From Phycisphaeraceae bacterium (GTDB lineage Bacteria; Planctomycetota; Phycisphaerae; Phycisphaerales; UBA1924): a DNA stretch of 64,000 nt. The stretch is from positions 62,001 to 126,000 of the forward strand of contig JAHBXC010000003.1 in NCBI GenBank assembly GCA_019636675.1, given 5' to 3'. The notes under the pieces are model-generated. The model saw only the letters and a program-made list of their open reading frames with translations. It had not been told where the DNA came from and did not search any database. This document shows, piece after piece, positions 1-7,836 of the stretch (position 1 is its first letter; each line of letters starts with the position of its first letter). The position numbers and the translations under genes are program-made.

Positions 1-1
1 G

Positions 2-868
2 GGCGTCGACCGGCAGAAGCGCGAACTGGCTCAGGCGCTGGCGATCGACGAGACGCGGCGCGCCATCCGGCTGAGCATCGAGGGCGACGGCGTGCTGCCG
101 CTGGTCGACCCGGAGGGCCAGTGGGCGCGGCTGACGGCGGGCGGCCTGCGCTGGGATGAGTCGCGCTCGCGTTATGAGCTGCTGCCCCCTCGCGGCGAGG
201 GCGGCGTCGAGGTGCTCTGGCGCCTCGAGGACGGGCGCGCGCGCATCCAGCGCGCCGAGCGGGCGTGGATCCGCGTCGAGGAATCCCGGGGCGTCGCGGG
301 CGTGCCGACCATCACGCTCGACCTCGAGGGCGTGGCGACGCGCGAGCCGGGGTCGGCGTCGGCGTCGGCGCCGGGCGAGACGGTTCGCACGCGCCTGGAG
401 CTGCGCGACCTGGGGCTGGCCGGGGCGGACCTCGCGTCGCTGTTCCGGCTCGGCTCGGACGGGCTGCTGGCGAAGGCGGACTCGCGCGTGGGGCTTGGCG
501 CCGCGCCGAACTCGACGGACGCGGCGACGGTGGAGGACATCCGGTCGCGCGCGAAGAGCCTGCGCAAGCGCGTGCTGACGGCCAAGAACGAGGCGCTGGC
601 GCTGATGCACGAGCGCGTCGCGATGTCGTTCGCGTGCCTGGTGATGCTGATGGCGGGCGCGGTGGCGGCGCTGCGCCTGCACGAGGCGCGCCCGCTGCTG
701 GTGTATCTGAGGAGTTTCTTCCCGTCGCTGGCGACGGTGATCGCGATCAGCTCGGGGCAGAACGTGGCGACCGAGCGGGGGCCCGTGGGGCTGGCGCTGC
801 TGTGGGGCGCGCTGCTGATCCTGGGCGTGTTTACACTGGTCGAGTATGTCCGCCTGGCGAGGCGATGA
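2..868 (+). CDS. LptF/LptG-family permease, C-terminal part (5' end cut by window edge)
   Basis: The frame is open from base 2, so the gene begins upstream of the window. The visible 288 residues hold a soluble, Arg/Glu-rich beta-rich region followed by two or three hydrophobic segments near the C-terminus (around MSFACLVMLMAGAVAALRL and LALLWGALLILGVFTLV), the usual architecture of YjgP/YjgQ permeases of the LPS export ABC transporter. The next gene, 18 bases downstream on the same strand, is a complete member of the same family, so this is probably the LptF-like half of an LptF-LptG pair in the inner membrane. The family call rests on the C-terminal part and on the neighbour. Confidence 0.75.
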   Translation, partial: GVDRQKRELAQALAIDETRRAIRLSIEGDGVLPLVDPEGQWARLTAGGLRWDESRSRYELLPPRGEGGVEVLWRLEDGRARIQRAERAWIRVEESRGVAGVPTITLDLEGVATREPGSASASAPGETVRTRLELRDLGLAGADLASLFRLGSDGLLAKADSRVGLGAAPNSTDAATVEDIRSRAKSLRKRVLTAKNEALALMHERVAMSFACLVMLMAGAVAALRLHEARPLLVYLRSFFPSLATVIAISSGQNVATERGPVGLALLWGALLILGVFTLVEYVRLARR

Positions 869-886
869 ATCGGAGCTGAGTGTCTC

Positions 887-1966
887 GTGCGGATCCTCGA
901 TCGCTACATCGCGCGTCAGTTCGTCGTGAATCTCGCGACGCTGCTCGTGCTGCTGATGTCGCTGACGGTGGCGATCGACGTGCTGCTCAACCTGAACCGC
1001 TTCGTGCGCGTGGGCGCCGAGCTGGCGGGCGAGAGCGGGTCGGTGCGCCATGTCGTGAACACCACGCTGTGGGTGATCGACCTGTGGGGCCCGCGCCTGC
1101 TGCAGTTGTTCAACGCGATCGCGGGTCTGACGATGGTGATCGCGATGGGGTTCACCTGCTCGCAGCTGGTGAAGCGGCGCGAGCTGGTGGCGGCGCTGGC
1201 GTCGGGGGTGAGTCTGCAGCGTCTGGCGGCGCCCTTCCTAGTCGTGGCGCTGGGCGTGACGGCGCTGCAGGCGCTGAACCAGGAGCTGGTGATGCCCAAG
1301 GTGGCGCACCTGCTGACGCGCGGCTCGACCGACGCGCTGCGCCGCGAATTGCGCCCGTTCGAGACGCCGGTAGTGAAGGACGGCTCGGGCCGGCTGTGGT
1401 ACGCGCGGGTGTTCGACGCCGACACGGAGACGCTCGAGGGCGTCTTTGTGTGGGAGCGCGACGAGCGTGGGCGCGTGGCGCGGCGGATCCAGGCGGACCG
1501 GGCGTCGTGGGACGGGGGCGGGTGGCGGTTCGAGAACGGTCGCGCCGGGCCCGACGCGGTCGATCGGATCGCAACGAGTCTCAACCCGCGCGTGCTCGTG
1601 ACCAGACGGTTCGAGGGCTACGGGAACAACCTGTCGTGGAGACAGATCGGCGACATGTTCGAGGGCGCGCCGATGGAGCCCCAGACGCGCGAGCGGTTCG
1701 AGCGCATCCGCTGGGGGCGCTACGCGACGATGGCTGGGAATCTGCTGGCGCTGGTGCTGGTGCTGCCGGCGTTTCTGGTGCGCGAGCCGCGGAACATGCT
1801 GACGCAGTCGATGCGTGCCGCGCCGATCGCGGGGCTGGCGCTGGGCGCGTCGGCGTTCGCGCCGGCGTTCGCGTTGCCCGGCGCGCCGCCGCAGGTCGGC
1901 GTGTTCGCCGCGGCGTTGATCCTGGCGCCGCTGGCGCTGGCGGCGGCGGTGAGTGTGAGGACCTGA
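887..1966 (+). CDS. lptG: LptG-like LPS export permease
   Basis: Complete 359-residue protein starting with GTG (VRILDRYIARQF, a typical YjgP/YjgQ N-terminus in which a short amphipathic Arg-rich stretch precedes the first membrane helix). Hydrophobic helices lie near residues 12-32, 60-110 and 280-355, separated by a periplasmic beta-jellyroll-like domain of about 150 residues. In the family, two such permeases with LptB2 extract lipopolysaccharide or a related lipid from the inner membrane and pass it to LptC/A/D. The gene lies 18 bases after the partial LptF-like gene, so the two are probably co-transcribed. An AAGGCAC-class repeat starts two bases after the stop codon. Confidence 0.85.
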   Translation: MRILDRYIARQFVVNLATLLVLLMSLTVAIDVLLNLNRFVRVGAELAGESGSVRHVVNTTLWVIDLWGPRLLQLFNAIAGLTMVIAMGFTCSQLVKRRELVAALASGVSLQRLAAPFLVVALGVTALQALNQELVMPKVAHLLTRGSTDALRRELRPFETPVVKDGSGRLWYARVFDADTETLEGVFVWERDERGRVARRIQADRASWDGGGWRFENGRAGPDAVDRIATSLNPRVLVTRRFEGYGNNLSWRQIGDMFEGAPMEPQTRERFERIRWGRYATMAGNLLALVLVLPAFLVREPRNMLTQSMRAAPIAGLALGASAFAPAFALPGAPPQVGVFAAALILAPLALAAAVSVRT

Positions 1967-1968
1967 AG

Positions 1969-1996
1969 AAGGCACGGGGCACGAGGCACAAGGCAC
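1969..1996 (+). repeat. Heptamer array, AAGGCAC class
   Basis: Four consecutive 7-base units (AAGGCAC, GGGGCAC, GAGGCAC, AAGGCAC) immediately after the lptG stop. The same class recurs at 2951-2978, 7553-7566 and 11431-11458. It lies in the 92-base gap between lptG and the convergent membrane-protein gene. Confidence 0.85.
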
Positions 1997-2058
1997 ACGG
2001 GGGAGATGCCTGTGTGGTTTGTGACGTGAAAGTGTTCCTTCGTACGGTCGTTCTCGAC

Positions 2059-2901
2059 TCACTCCGGCGCGTCGGGGAGCGTGGGCGTTATGACGGGGGC
2101 CTCGGGGGCCTCGGGGGCCTGGAGGGCGCGGTCGAGGAGTTGCTGGGAGGTGACGGGGGTGAAGTTGAGTCGGATGGCTTCGACCCTGGCCGGGCCGTCG
2201 TCGCGCAGGGTGAGGGCCTCGCCGTTGGGGAGCAGGACGAAGATGTCCTGGTAGCGGAAGACCTGCGAGGGCTGACCCGCGGGATCGAAGACGCCGAAGA
2301 CCGCGACGCCGCCGGCGTCGGTGAAGAGGAGCGTGGGGACAGCGCTCTGGGCGGACCCGCCGAACTGGCCTCCGGTGCGGCCGAAGCCCTCGCCGGCGGC
2401 CTGCATCCATTCGTTGAAGGTGACGGGCGCGCCGCGGAACTCGCCGAACTCGGCGCGCATGGCCTGGCCGAAGGCGATGATCTCTTCGTCGGTGATGAGG
2501 CCTGCGCCTGCCGGGGTCATCTCGGCGCGGACGGCGGCGACATCGCCGAGGTAGGCGCCCTCAACGATGCGGCTGAGGGGCGGGGTGATATTCGTGACCC
2601 AGTACGACAGGCCCGAGCCGGCGCCCATCGCGAGCACGATCCAGCCGATGGTCGAGAGCAGGCCCAGCGCCATGCCGCTGATCGCGGCGGGCATGCCGCC
2701 CAGTCGCCCGCGCGAGCGCGAGACGCTGATGGCGCCCAGCATGCCCAGCAGCATGGCCAGCACGCCAAGGCCGGGCAGACAGCACAGCAGCCCCGCGATG
2801 AGCGAGAGCACTGCGGGGATGGACAGACGCGACGGGCCGTCGAAGGCGTCGACCGGGTCGTCCTGATAACTGGGGTATGACGCGTAGGGGTTTTCGCTCA
2901 T
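2059..2901 (-). CDS. DUF4190-like membrane protein
   Basis: A 280-residue protein. The start is chosen at MSENPYASYPSYQDD because a good ribosome binding site (CTGGAGGC) lies just upstream. After a short polar, Tyr/Pro-containing N-terminus come two hydrophobic segments (about residues 30-55 and 65-95, with the Gly/Leu-rich pattern LSLIAGLLCCLPGLGVLAML and a second ISGMALGLLSTIGWIVLAMG), the pattern of DUF4190 proteins. The rest is a soluble region of about 170 residues with no recognised motif and an acidic Pro/Glu-rich end. Function unknown. The gene faces lptG. The region upstream of it (2951-3032) carries a repeat pair. Confidence 0.7.
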   Translation of the reverse strand: MSENPYASYPSYQDDPVDAFDGPSRLSIPAVLSLIAGLLCCLPGLGVLAMLLGMLGAISVSRSRGRLGGMPAAISGMALGLLSTIGWIVLAMGAGSGLSYWVTNITPPLSRIVEGAYLGDVAAVRAEMTPAGAGLITDEEIIAFGQAMRAEFGEFRGAPVTFNEWMQAAGEGFGRTGGQFGGSAQSAVPTLLFTDAGGVAVFGVFDPAGQPSQVFRYQDIFVLLPNGEALTLRDDGPARVEAIRLNFTPVTSQQLLDRALQAPEAPEAPVITPTLPDAPE

Positions 2902-2950
2902 GCTGCCTCCAGCGTATCGCTCGGAATCGGGGGATGCGAATTGCGGGGGG

Positions 2951-3032
2951 AAGGCAAGAGGCACAGGGCACAAGGCACGAGCCGGAAGGGTCTGCTCTGG
3001 ACGCGTGCCTTATGCCTGATGCCTCGTGCCTG
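2951..3032. repeat. Inverted pair of AAGGCAC-class heptamer arrays
   Basis: The left arm at 2951-2978 reads AAGGCAA, GAGGCAC, AGGGCAC, AAGGCAC. The right arm at 3005-3032 reads GTGCCTT, ATGCCTG, ATGCCTC, GTGCCTG, the reverse complement class. The arms are 26 bases apart and can pair. The right arm overlaps the 3' end of the acetyltransferase gene and encodes its last residues and stop. Confidence 0.85.
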
Positions 3033-3609
3033 CTTCATCCAGGAGCAAGCCCATCTCGAGGTCGTCGCGTTCGGCGCCGTCGGGGTCGCGGGCGAATCGT
3101 CGGCGGTGGCCGATTTTTTCGAAGCCGAGGGACTCGTAGAGCGCGATGGCCCGGTGGTTGTCGGCGAGGACGTTGAGCTGGACGCGGTTCACCTCGGCGG
3201 CGCGGGCCCAGTCGAGGAGGCCGACCATGATGGCGCGCCCGACGCCCAGCCCCTGCGCCGCTGGGTGGACCTCGAGCGAGACCTGGACGACGTGGCGGAT
3301 CTTGGCGGGTTTGAAGCGCCGGAAGTAGCCGGCGCCAAGGATGCGCAGGTCGGCCTCACGAGGGGGCGTTGCTTCGACGACGAGCATGAGCCCGTAATCG
3401 TCGGGGTGCTCGTTGGCGACCCATGGTCGGAGGGCTTTGCGATGGGCCTCGACGCTGGGGGGCAGGTCGGACTCGGCGCGGACCATGCCGCGCCCGTCGC
3501 GGACGACCTCGTGCTCGAGTCTCAGGATGTCCGGAGAATCGTCGGGCGTGACGCGTCGGAGGAGGGCTTGGGAGCCGTCCTTGAGCGTGATGGCGAGGGG
3601 CGGTCGCAT
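3010..3609 (-). CDS. GNAT-family N-acetyltransferase
   Basis: A 199-residue protein (MRPPLAITLKDGSQALLRRV...). It carries the hallmarks of the GNAT fold: the beta4/motif A region VVQVSLEVHPAAQGLGVGRA (residues 107-126), where QGLGVGRA is the acetyl-CoA pyrophosphate-binding loop, followed by the family-typical VNRVQLNVLADNHRAIALYE region and LYESLGFEKIGHRRR. Substrate cannot be told. It lies 7 bases downstream of the class IV aminotransferase on the same strand and is probably co-transcribed with it. Its last residues (GTRHQA) and the TAA stop are encoded by a GTGCCTG/ATGCCTG heptamer repeat, so the original C-terminus has been replaced or extended by repeat sequence. Confidence 0.88.
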   Translation of the reverse strand: MRPPLAITLKDGSQALLRRVTPDDSPDILRLEHEVVRDGRGMVRAESDLPPSVEAHRKALRPWVANEHPDDYGLMLVVEATPPREADLRILGAGYFRRFKPAKIRHVVQVSLEVHPAAQGLGVGRAIMVGLLDWARAAEVNRVQLNVLADNHRAIALYESLGFEKIGHRRRFARDPDGAERDDLEMGLLLDEAGTRHQA

Positions 3610-3616
3610 GGGCGAT

Positions 3617-4531
3617 TCAGGAATCGGAAGGGTTGTCGAGCGCGTGGAGCCAGCGTGCGCGCAGGTCGCGCGTGACCGGCCCGGGCCGGGCGTCGGCGAT
3701 GTGTCCGGCCTCGACCTGCACGACCGGGAGGACGCCCCAGGACGAGTTGGTGAGGAAGACCTCGTCGGCGTCGAGGAGGTCGTTGATGGTGAGCATGCGG
3801 ATGTCGGTCTCGGCGCCGATGTCTTTGGCGAAGTCGAAGATCGCGCTGCGGGTGATGCCCGGGAGGACGGGGGAGCGGAGGGCGCGCCCCTGGTCGGTGG
3901 GTTCCTCGCCGCGCGCGATGGGGGTGAAGAGGACGCCGTTCTTGACGAGGAAGAGGTTGCTGACGGCGCCGCCGGCGAGGTGGTTGGAGAGGGTGAAGAA
4001 GATGGCTTCCGCGCCGCCTCGTTGCGAGGCGATCTGGAGTTCTCGGAGGCGCATCCAGTAGTTGATGGTTTTGTGGCCGAGGGTCGGGTCGAGTGGGTTG
4101 AGGCGTGGCTCGGCGATGCCGACGATGACGCCGCGCTCGAACATGGCGTCGGGGTAGGTGGTGGCGGGCTGGGCGACGATGAGGACGGTGGCCTGGGGCT
4201 CGTCGGTCGAACCGGCGCGGGCGGCGGCGAGGAGGTTGGTGTCGCCGGCGGTGATGGTGACGCGGACGCGCGCGTCGGGGAGCTGCGCGCGTTCGATGGT
4301 GCGCGTGATGGCTTCGGCGAGTGGGTTGACGCGCAGCTCGGAGGAGAGGCCGAGCTCGCGGGCGGAGTTCTGCAGGCGCGTGAGGTGGCGCCAGAGGTGG
4401 AGCGCGCGCCCGTTCCTGGCGTGGAGCGTCTCGAAGAGTCCGACGGCGTGCTGGAAGCCGGCGTCGAAGGCCGAGACCGTGGCGTGCGCCGGGTCGATGA
4501 ACTCGCCGTTGATCCAGACGGTGGTGGGCAT
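3617..4531 (-). CDS. Class IV PLP aminotransferase (branched-chain aminotransferase / aminodeoxychorismate lyase type)
   Basis: A 304-residue protein starting MPTTVWINGEFI. It has the fold-type IV layout: N-terminal WINGEF and VSAFDAGFQHAVGLFETLHARNG, a central GHKTINYWMRLRELQIASQRG whose Lys is the expected PLP Schiff-base residue, then FFTLSNHLAGGAVSNLFLV and a C-terminal VLPGITRSAIFDFA and DADEVFLTNSSWGVLPVV. Family members either transaminate branched-chain or D-amino acids or act as 4-amino-4-deoxychorismate lyase (PabC), and sequence alone does not separate these. It sits between the membrane-protein gene (10 bases) and the GNAT gene (7 bases) in a compact leftward operon. Confidence 0.85.
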   Translation of the reverse strand: MPTTVWINGEFIDPAHATVSAFDAGFQHAVGLFETLHARNGRALHLWRHLTRLQNSARELGLSSELRVNPLAEAITRTIERAQLPDARVRVTITAGDTNLLAAARAGSTDEPQATVLIVAQPATTYPDAMFERGVIVGIAEPRLNPLDPTLGHKTINYWMRLRELQIASQRGGAEAIFFTLSNHLAGGAVSNLFLVKNGVLFTPIARGEEPTDQGRALRSPVLPGITRSAIFDFAKDIGAETDIRMLTINDLLDADEVFLTNSSWGVLPVVQVEAGHIADARPGPVTRDLRARWLHALDNPSDS

Positions 4532-4541
4532 GGGTTGGCGA

Positions 4542-5390
4542 TCAGAATGCCGGAGGGCTGGCGCTGTCGATCTGGGGCGCGGGCTGGGCGCGTTCGGGCG
4601 CCGGGGGCCCCGGGGGCGCGTGGGGGTCGCGCGCCGGGAGGTGGACCATGGGCGCGATCCAGAAGAGCAGCTGCACGAACGCCCAGAGGATGAGGTGGGA
4701 GAGCGAGAGGACGAAGGCCTCTTTGACGGAGGTACGCGTGGAGAGCCAGACGATCGCGCCATAAATCAGCGCGCCCGACAGCCAGAGGACTGCGCCGGCG
4801 AGGGCGAAGTCGAGGGTGAGGGCCATGACGGCGTGGAAGGCGCAGACGGCGACGAAGAGTCGCGCGAGGGCGCCCTTCCAGTAGCCGAGCGGGCGCTCGG
4901 TGAGGACCTTGAGGGCGATGAGGGCCGCGAAGCCGAGGGCGGTGTTGATGGGGATGTGGAGGAACTGGTAGCCGACGGCGCGCCAGAGCCCGCCGGGGGT
5001 CGCGTTGGTGGCGGCGAGGACGACGGCGACGATGAAGAGTGTCGCGCCGACGAGGAGCGGGGCCTTCCAGCCGAGCTTGCCCATCGCGACGATGGGCCCC
5101 TCGTCGCTGCGCAGGGCGTTGGCGCCGGTGTCGGGGTCGGTGAGCACGCGCGGCTTGCGCTTGCCGGTGGAGTGGTCGTACTTCGAGTGCGTGTCGCTGG
5201 TCGCGGAGCGCAGGACGGCCTTCTCGTCGCTGGCGGCGTCGACGTCGATGCCCTCGGTGAGCGAGCCGATCGTCTTCAGGGGACGGTCGGGCTGCCTGGG
5301 CGCGCCGTCGTCGGGCGCGAGGGTGTACTCGTCGTCCGGGCGGGGCTGGGCGGGGGCGGGCTCGTCGGGCTTGCGGGGCGTCTCGTCCAC
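4542..5390 (-). CDS. Hypothetical multi-pass membrane protein
   Basis: A 282-residue protein with a hydrophilic, Asp/Pro-rich N-terminal 100 residues followed by about five hydrophobic helices (WKAPLLVGATLFIVAVVLAA, then segments around FLHIPINTALGFAALIAL, LFVAVCAFHAVMALTLDF, GAVLWLSGALIYGAIVWL and FVLSLSHLILWAFVQLLFWI) and a Pro-rich tail. I do not recognise the family. It is the first gene of a leftward operon with the aminotransferase and the GNAT gene, and is divergent from aguB across a 37-base gap that must hold both start regions. Confidence 0.65.
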   Translation of the reverse strand: MDETPRKPDEPAPAQPRPDDEYTLAPDDGAPRQPDRPLKTIGSLTEGIDVDAASDEKAVLRSATSDTHSKYDHSTGKRKPRVLTDPDTGANALRSDEGPIVAMGKLGWKAPLLVGATLFIVAVVLAATNATPGGLWRAVGYQFLHIPINTALGFAALIALKVLTERPLGYWKGALARLFVAVCAFHAVMALTLDFALAGAVLWLSGALIYGAIVWLSTRTSVKEAFVLSLSHLILWAFVQLLFWIAPMVHLPARDPHAPPGPPAPERAQPAPQIDSASPPAF

Positions 5391-5427
5391 GGCTCAAGGA
5401 TACCACGCCCGGCGCTATCATCGCCCG

Positions 5428-6408
5428 ATGACGACGAACACCGATCCTTCACGGTCCCGGGCCCCCACCTTCACCATCGGGCTCGTGCAGCGCGTCTGCG
5501 GCGAGGATGTGGCGCAGAACGTGGCGCGCGCGCTGGACGGCGTGCGCGAGGCGGCGTCGAAGGGCGCCCAGATCGTCTGCCTGCAGGAGATGTTCAACAC
5601 GCGGTATTTCTGCAAGGCCGAGGACCACTCGAAGTTCGACCTGGCGGAGGGGCTGATGCCCCCGGACACGGGCGAAACGGTGCGGCGGGTGCGGGACTGC
5701 GCGAAGGAACTGGGCGTGGTCATCATCGCGCCGATCTTCGAGAAGCGCGGGCCGGGGCTGTACCACAACTCGGCGGCGGTGATCGACGCCGACGGTTCGC
5801 TGCTGGGCGCGTATCGCAAGATGCACATCCCCGACGACCCGCTCTATTACGAGAAGTTCTTCTTCGCGCCGGGCGAGACCGACGCGCACGCCGGGGCGAT
5901 CGAGGAGCACGCTGCGAAGGTGCGGTCGGCGAACGGGTTCAAGGTGTGGCGCACGCGCTACGCGGACCTGGGCGTGCTGATCTGCTGGGACCAGTGGTAC
6001 CCCGAGGGCGCGCGGATCACGGCGCTGCTGGGCGCGGAGATCCTGTTCTATCCCACGGCGATCGGGTGGATCGTGGGGGACGAACACGAGTTCGCCGGCG
6101 ACCATCGCGAGGGGTGGCGCACGATCCAGCGCTCGCACGCGATCGCGAACGAGGTGTATGTCGCGGCGCCGAACCGCACGGGCAACGAGCCCCACCCCGG
6201 CACGCAGGGCGTGCGCTACTGGGGGTCGTCGTTCGTGGCTGACCCGCTTGGCAACATCGTGAAGGACGCGCCGGTGGACGAAGAGGCGGTGCTGGTGCAC
6301 GTGTGCGAGCGCCGGCAGATCGAGGAGGCGCGCCGGCTGTGGCCGTTCCTGCGCGACCGGCGGATCGACGCGTACGGGCCGATCACGAAGCGTTGGATGG
6401 GCGCGTGA
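5428..6408 (+). CDS. aguB: N-carbamoylputrescine amidase (nitrilase superfamily)
   Basis: A 326-residue nitrilase-superfamily enzyme expected to hydrolyse N-carbamoylputrescine to putrescine, CO2 and ammonia. The catalytic triad is visible: Glu54 in CLQEMFNTRYF, Lys131 in YRKMHIPDD and Cys186 in ICWDQWYPE. The motifs LYHNSAAVID and KMHIPDDPLYYEKFFFAPG match the AguB subgroup rather than general nitrilases. The start is the ATG at 5428 because the homologous region begins directly after it and the upstream gene is divergent. The gene for agmatine deiminase follows after 71 bases, giving the complete agmatine-to-putrescine route. Confidence 0.93.
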   Translation: MTTNTDPSRSRAPTFTIGLVQRVCGEDVAQNVARALDGVREAASKGAQIVCLQEMFNTRYFCKAEDHSKFDLAEGLMPPDTGETVRRVRDCAKELGVVIIAPIFEKRGPGLYHNSAAVIDADGSLLGAYRKMHIPDDPLYYEKFFFAPGETDAHAGAIEEHAAKVRSANGFKVWRTRYADLGVLICWDQWYPEGARITALLGAEILFYPTAIGWIVGDEHEFAGDHREGWRTIQRSHAIANEVYVAAPNRTGNEPHPGTQGVRYWGSSFVADPLGNIVKDAPVDEEAVLVHVCERRQIEEARRLWPFLRDRRIDAYGPITKRWMGA

Positions 6409-6479
6409 GGCGCGTCGCGCGCGACCCCGGATAAACCTGAACACTCACCCTGCCCCACGCTGCGGGCGGAGAACGAACG

Positions 6480-7550
6480 ATGACGAACTATCGCATGCCT
6501 GTGGAGTGGGCCCCTCACGAGGCGACCTGGCTTGGGTGGCCGGCGGAGGAGACGGACTGGCCCGGCAAGCTGGAGCAGGCCAAGTGGGGCATGTGCGAGT
6601 TTGCGCGGACGATCACGCGCGACAGCGCGCTGCGCGGCGCGCCGGCGGAGCGCGTGGAGATGCTGTGCCGCGATGAATCGCAGCGCGACGAGGCGCACGA
6701 CTTCCTGCGCATGGCGGGCGTGGACATGGGGCGTGTGCGCCTGCACGTGTTCGAGACGGACCGGACCTGGCTGCGCGACTGCGCCCCCACCTTCGTGCGC
6801 GACACGAAGTCGGACGCGCTGGTGGCGATCGACTGGCGGTTCACGGGGTGGGCGCGGTACCCGAACCATCGCAAGGACGACATGGTCCCGACGCTGGTGG
6901 AGAAGGTGACGGGGGCGAAGCGCGTGGAGGCGGCGCGTCCGGACAACGGGGAGCGTCTGGTGCTGGAGGGCGGGGCGATCGAGATCGGCGCGAACGGGGT
7001 GGTGCTGGTGACGGAGGAGTGCCTGCTGGATCAGGAGAGGCAGTGCCGCAACCCTCGGATGAGCCGGGCGGACTACGAGCGCGCGCTGAAGCAGTATCTG
7101 GGCGCGACGCGGGTGGTGTGGCTGGGGATGGGGGCGACGGCGGACGACACGCACGGGCACATCGACGACATCGCGCGGTTCGTGCCGCGGCAGGGGTCGG
7201 GCGGTCGCGAGGTGGTGCTGCTGGCGTATGAAGAGGATCGGCAGGACGAGAACCACGAGCCGAGCGTGGAGAACGCGCGCCGGCTGGAGGACGCGGGCTT
7301 CGAGGTCGTGAGGGTCCCGTATCCCGAGCCGGTGTTCTTCGACGGCGAGCGCCTGCCGGCGAGTTACGCGAACTTCTACGCGTGCAACGCGGGCGTGCTG
7401 GTGCCGGTGTTCAACGACCCGCGCGACGCGGAGGCGCTGCGGATCATCGGCGCGCAGTTCCCGGACCGGCCGGCGCTGCCGGTGTACGCGCGCGACCTTG
7501 TTCTCGGAACGGGCACGCTGCATTGCCTGAGCCAGCAGCAGCCGCGCTGA
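6480..7550 (+). CDS. aguA: Agmatine deiminase
   Basis: A 356-residue peptidyl-arginine-deiminase-type enzyme converting agmatine to N-carbamoylputrescine and ammonia. It begins MTNYRMPVEWAPHEATWLGWP, the family N-terminus. Family motifs are FETDRTWLRDCAPTFV (substrate Asp region), LEGGAIEIGANGVVLVTEECLL, GATADDTHGHIDDIARFV (His/Asp of the active site) and the C-terminal GTLHCLSQQQP with nucleophile Cys349. The unit aguB-aguA is on one strand with no other genes. The stop is followed after two bases by a G-rich repeat. The AguA/AguB route makes putrescine from arginine-derived agmatine; no arginine decarboxylase is in the window. Confidence 0.94.
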   Translation: MTNYRMPVEWAPHEATWLGWPAEETDWPGKLEQAKWGMCEFARTITRDSALRGAPAERVEMLCRDESQRDEAHDFLRMAGVDMGRVRLHVFETDRTWLRDCAPTFVRDTKSDALVAIDWRFTGWARYPNHRKDDMVPTLVEKVTGAKRVEAARPDNGERLVLEGGAIEIGANGVVLVTEECLLDQERQCRNPRMSRADYERALKQYLGATRVVWLGMGATADDTHGHIDDIARFVPRQGSGGREVVLLAYEEDRQDENHEPSVENARRLEDAGFEVVRVPYPEPVFFDGERLPASYANFYACNAGVLVPVFNDPRDAEALRIIGAQFPDRPALPVYARDLVLGTGTLHCLSQQQPR

Positions 7551-7552
7551 AG

Positions 7553-7605
7553 AAGGCATGGGGTGCGGGGGAGCAGGGAGCAGGGAGTGGGGAGCGGGAA
7601 GAGGG
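7553..7605 (+). repeat. G-rich heptamer repeat (AAGGCAT then GGGAGCA class)
   Basis: Starts two bases after the aguA stop with AAGGCAT and GGGGTGC, then passes into GGGGAGC, AGGGAGC, AGGGAGT and GGGGAGC units in 7-base register. The remainder of the gap to 7836 shows no gene, clear hairpin or promoter that I can support. Confidence 0.8.
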
Positions 7606-7836
7606 GGCGCGATAACTCGGGTGTGAGCGCCCGGACTCGCCAGACGGCGCAGGCGGTCGCGTGCGCCGGGGAAAGCGTGGTGGGCGCGTGCTTTTGGGGG
7701 TTGCGATTTGGATTGTTGGGGTGCGACGTCGGGGAGCCCGGCGGCCCGCGGGGTCGGTTCACCGAACGCCGGCTGCCCTGCCGCTCCCCTCGCGCCGCGA
7801 TCCTGACGCACGCATCCCCTGGAGATCACCGAACCC

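Noticed and set aside
880..2880. 666-codon frame on + strand
   Set aside because: It overlaps lptG in another frame, runs antisense to the membrane-protein gene and has low-complexity Arg/Gly/Ala composition.
3610..5421. Upstream extension of the GNAT frame
   Set aside because: It overlaps the aminotransferase and membrane-protein genes in another frame. The GNAT homology begins at the ATG at 3609.
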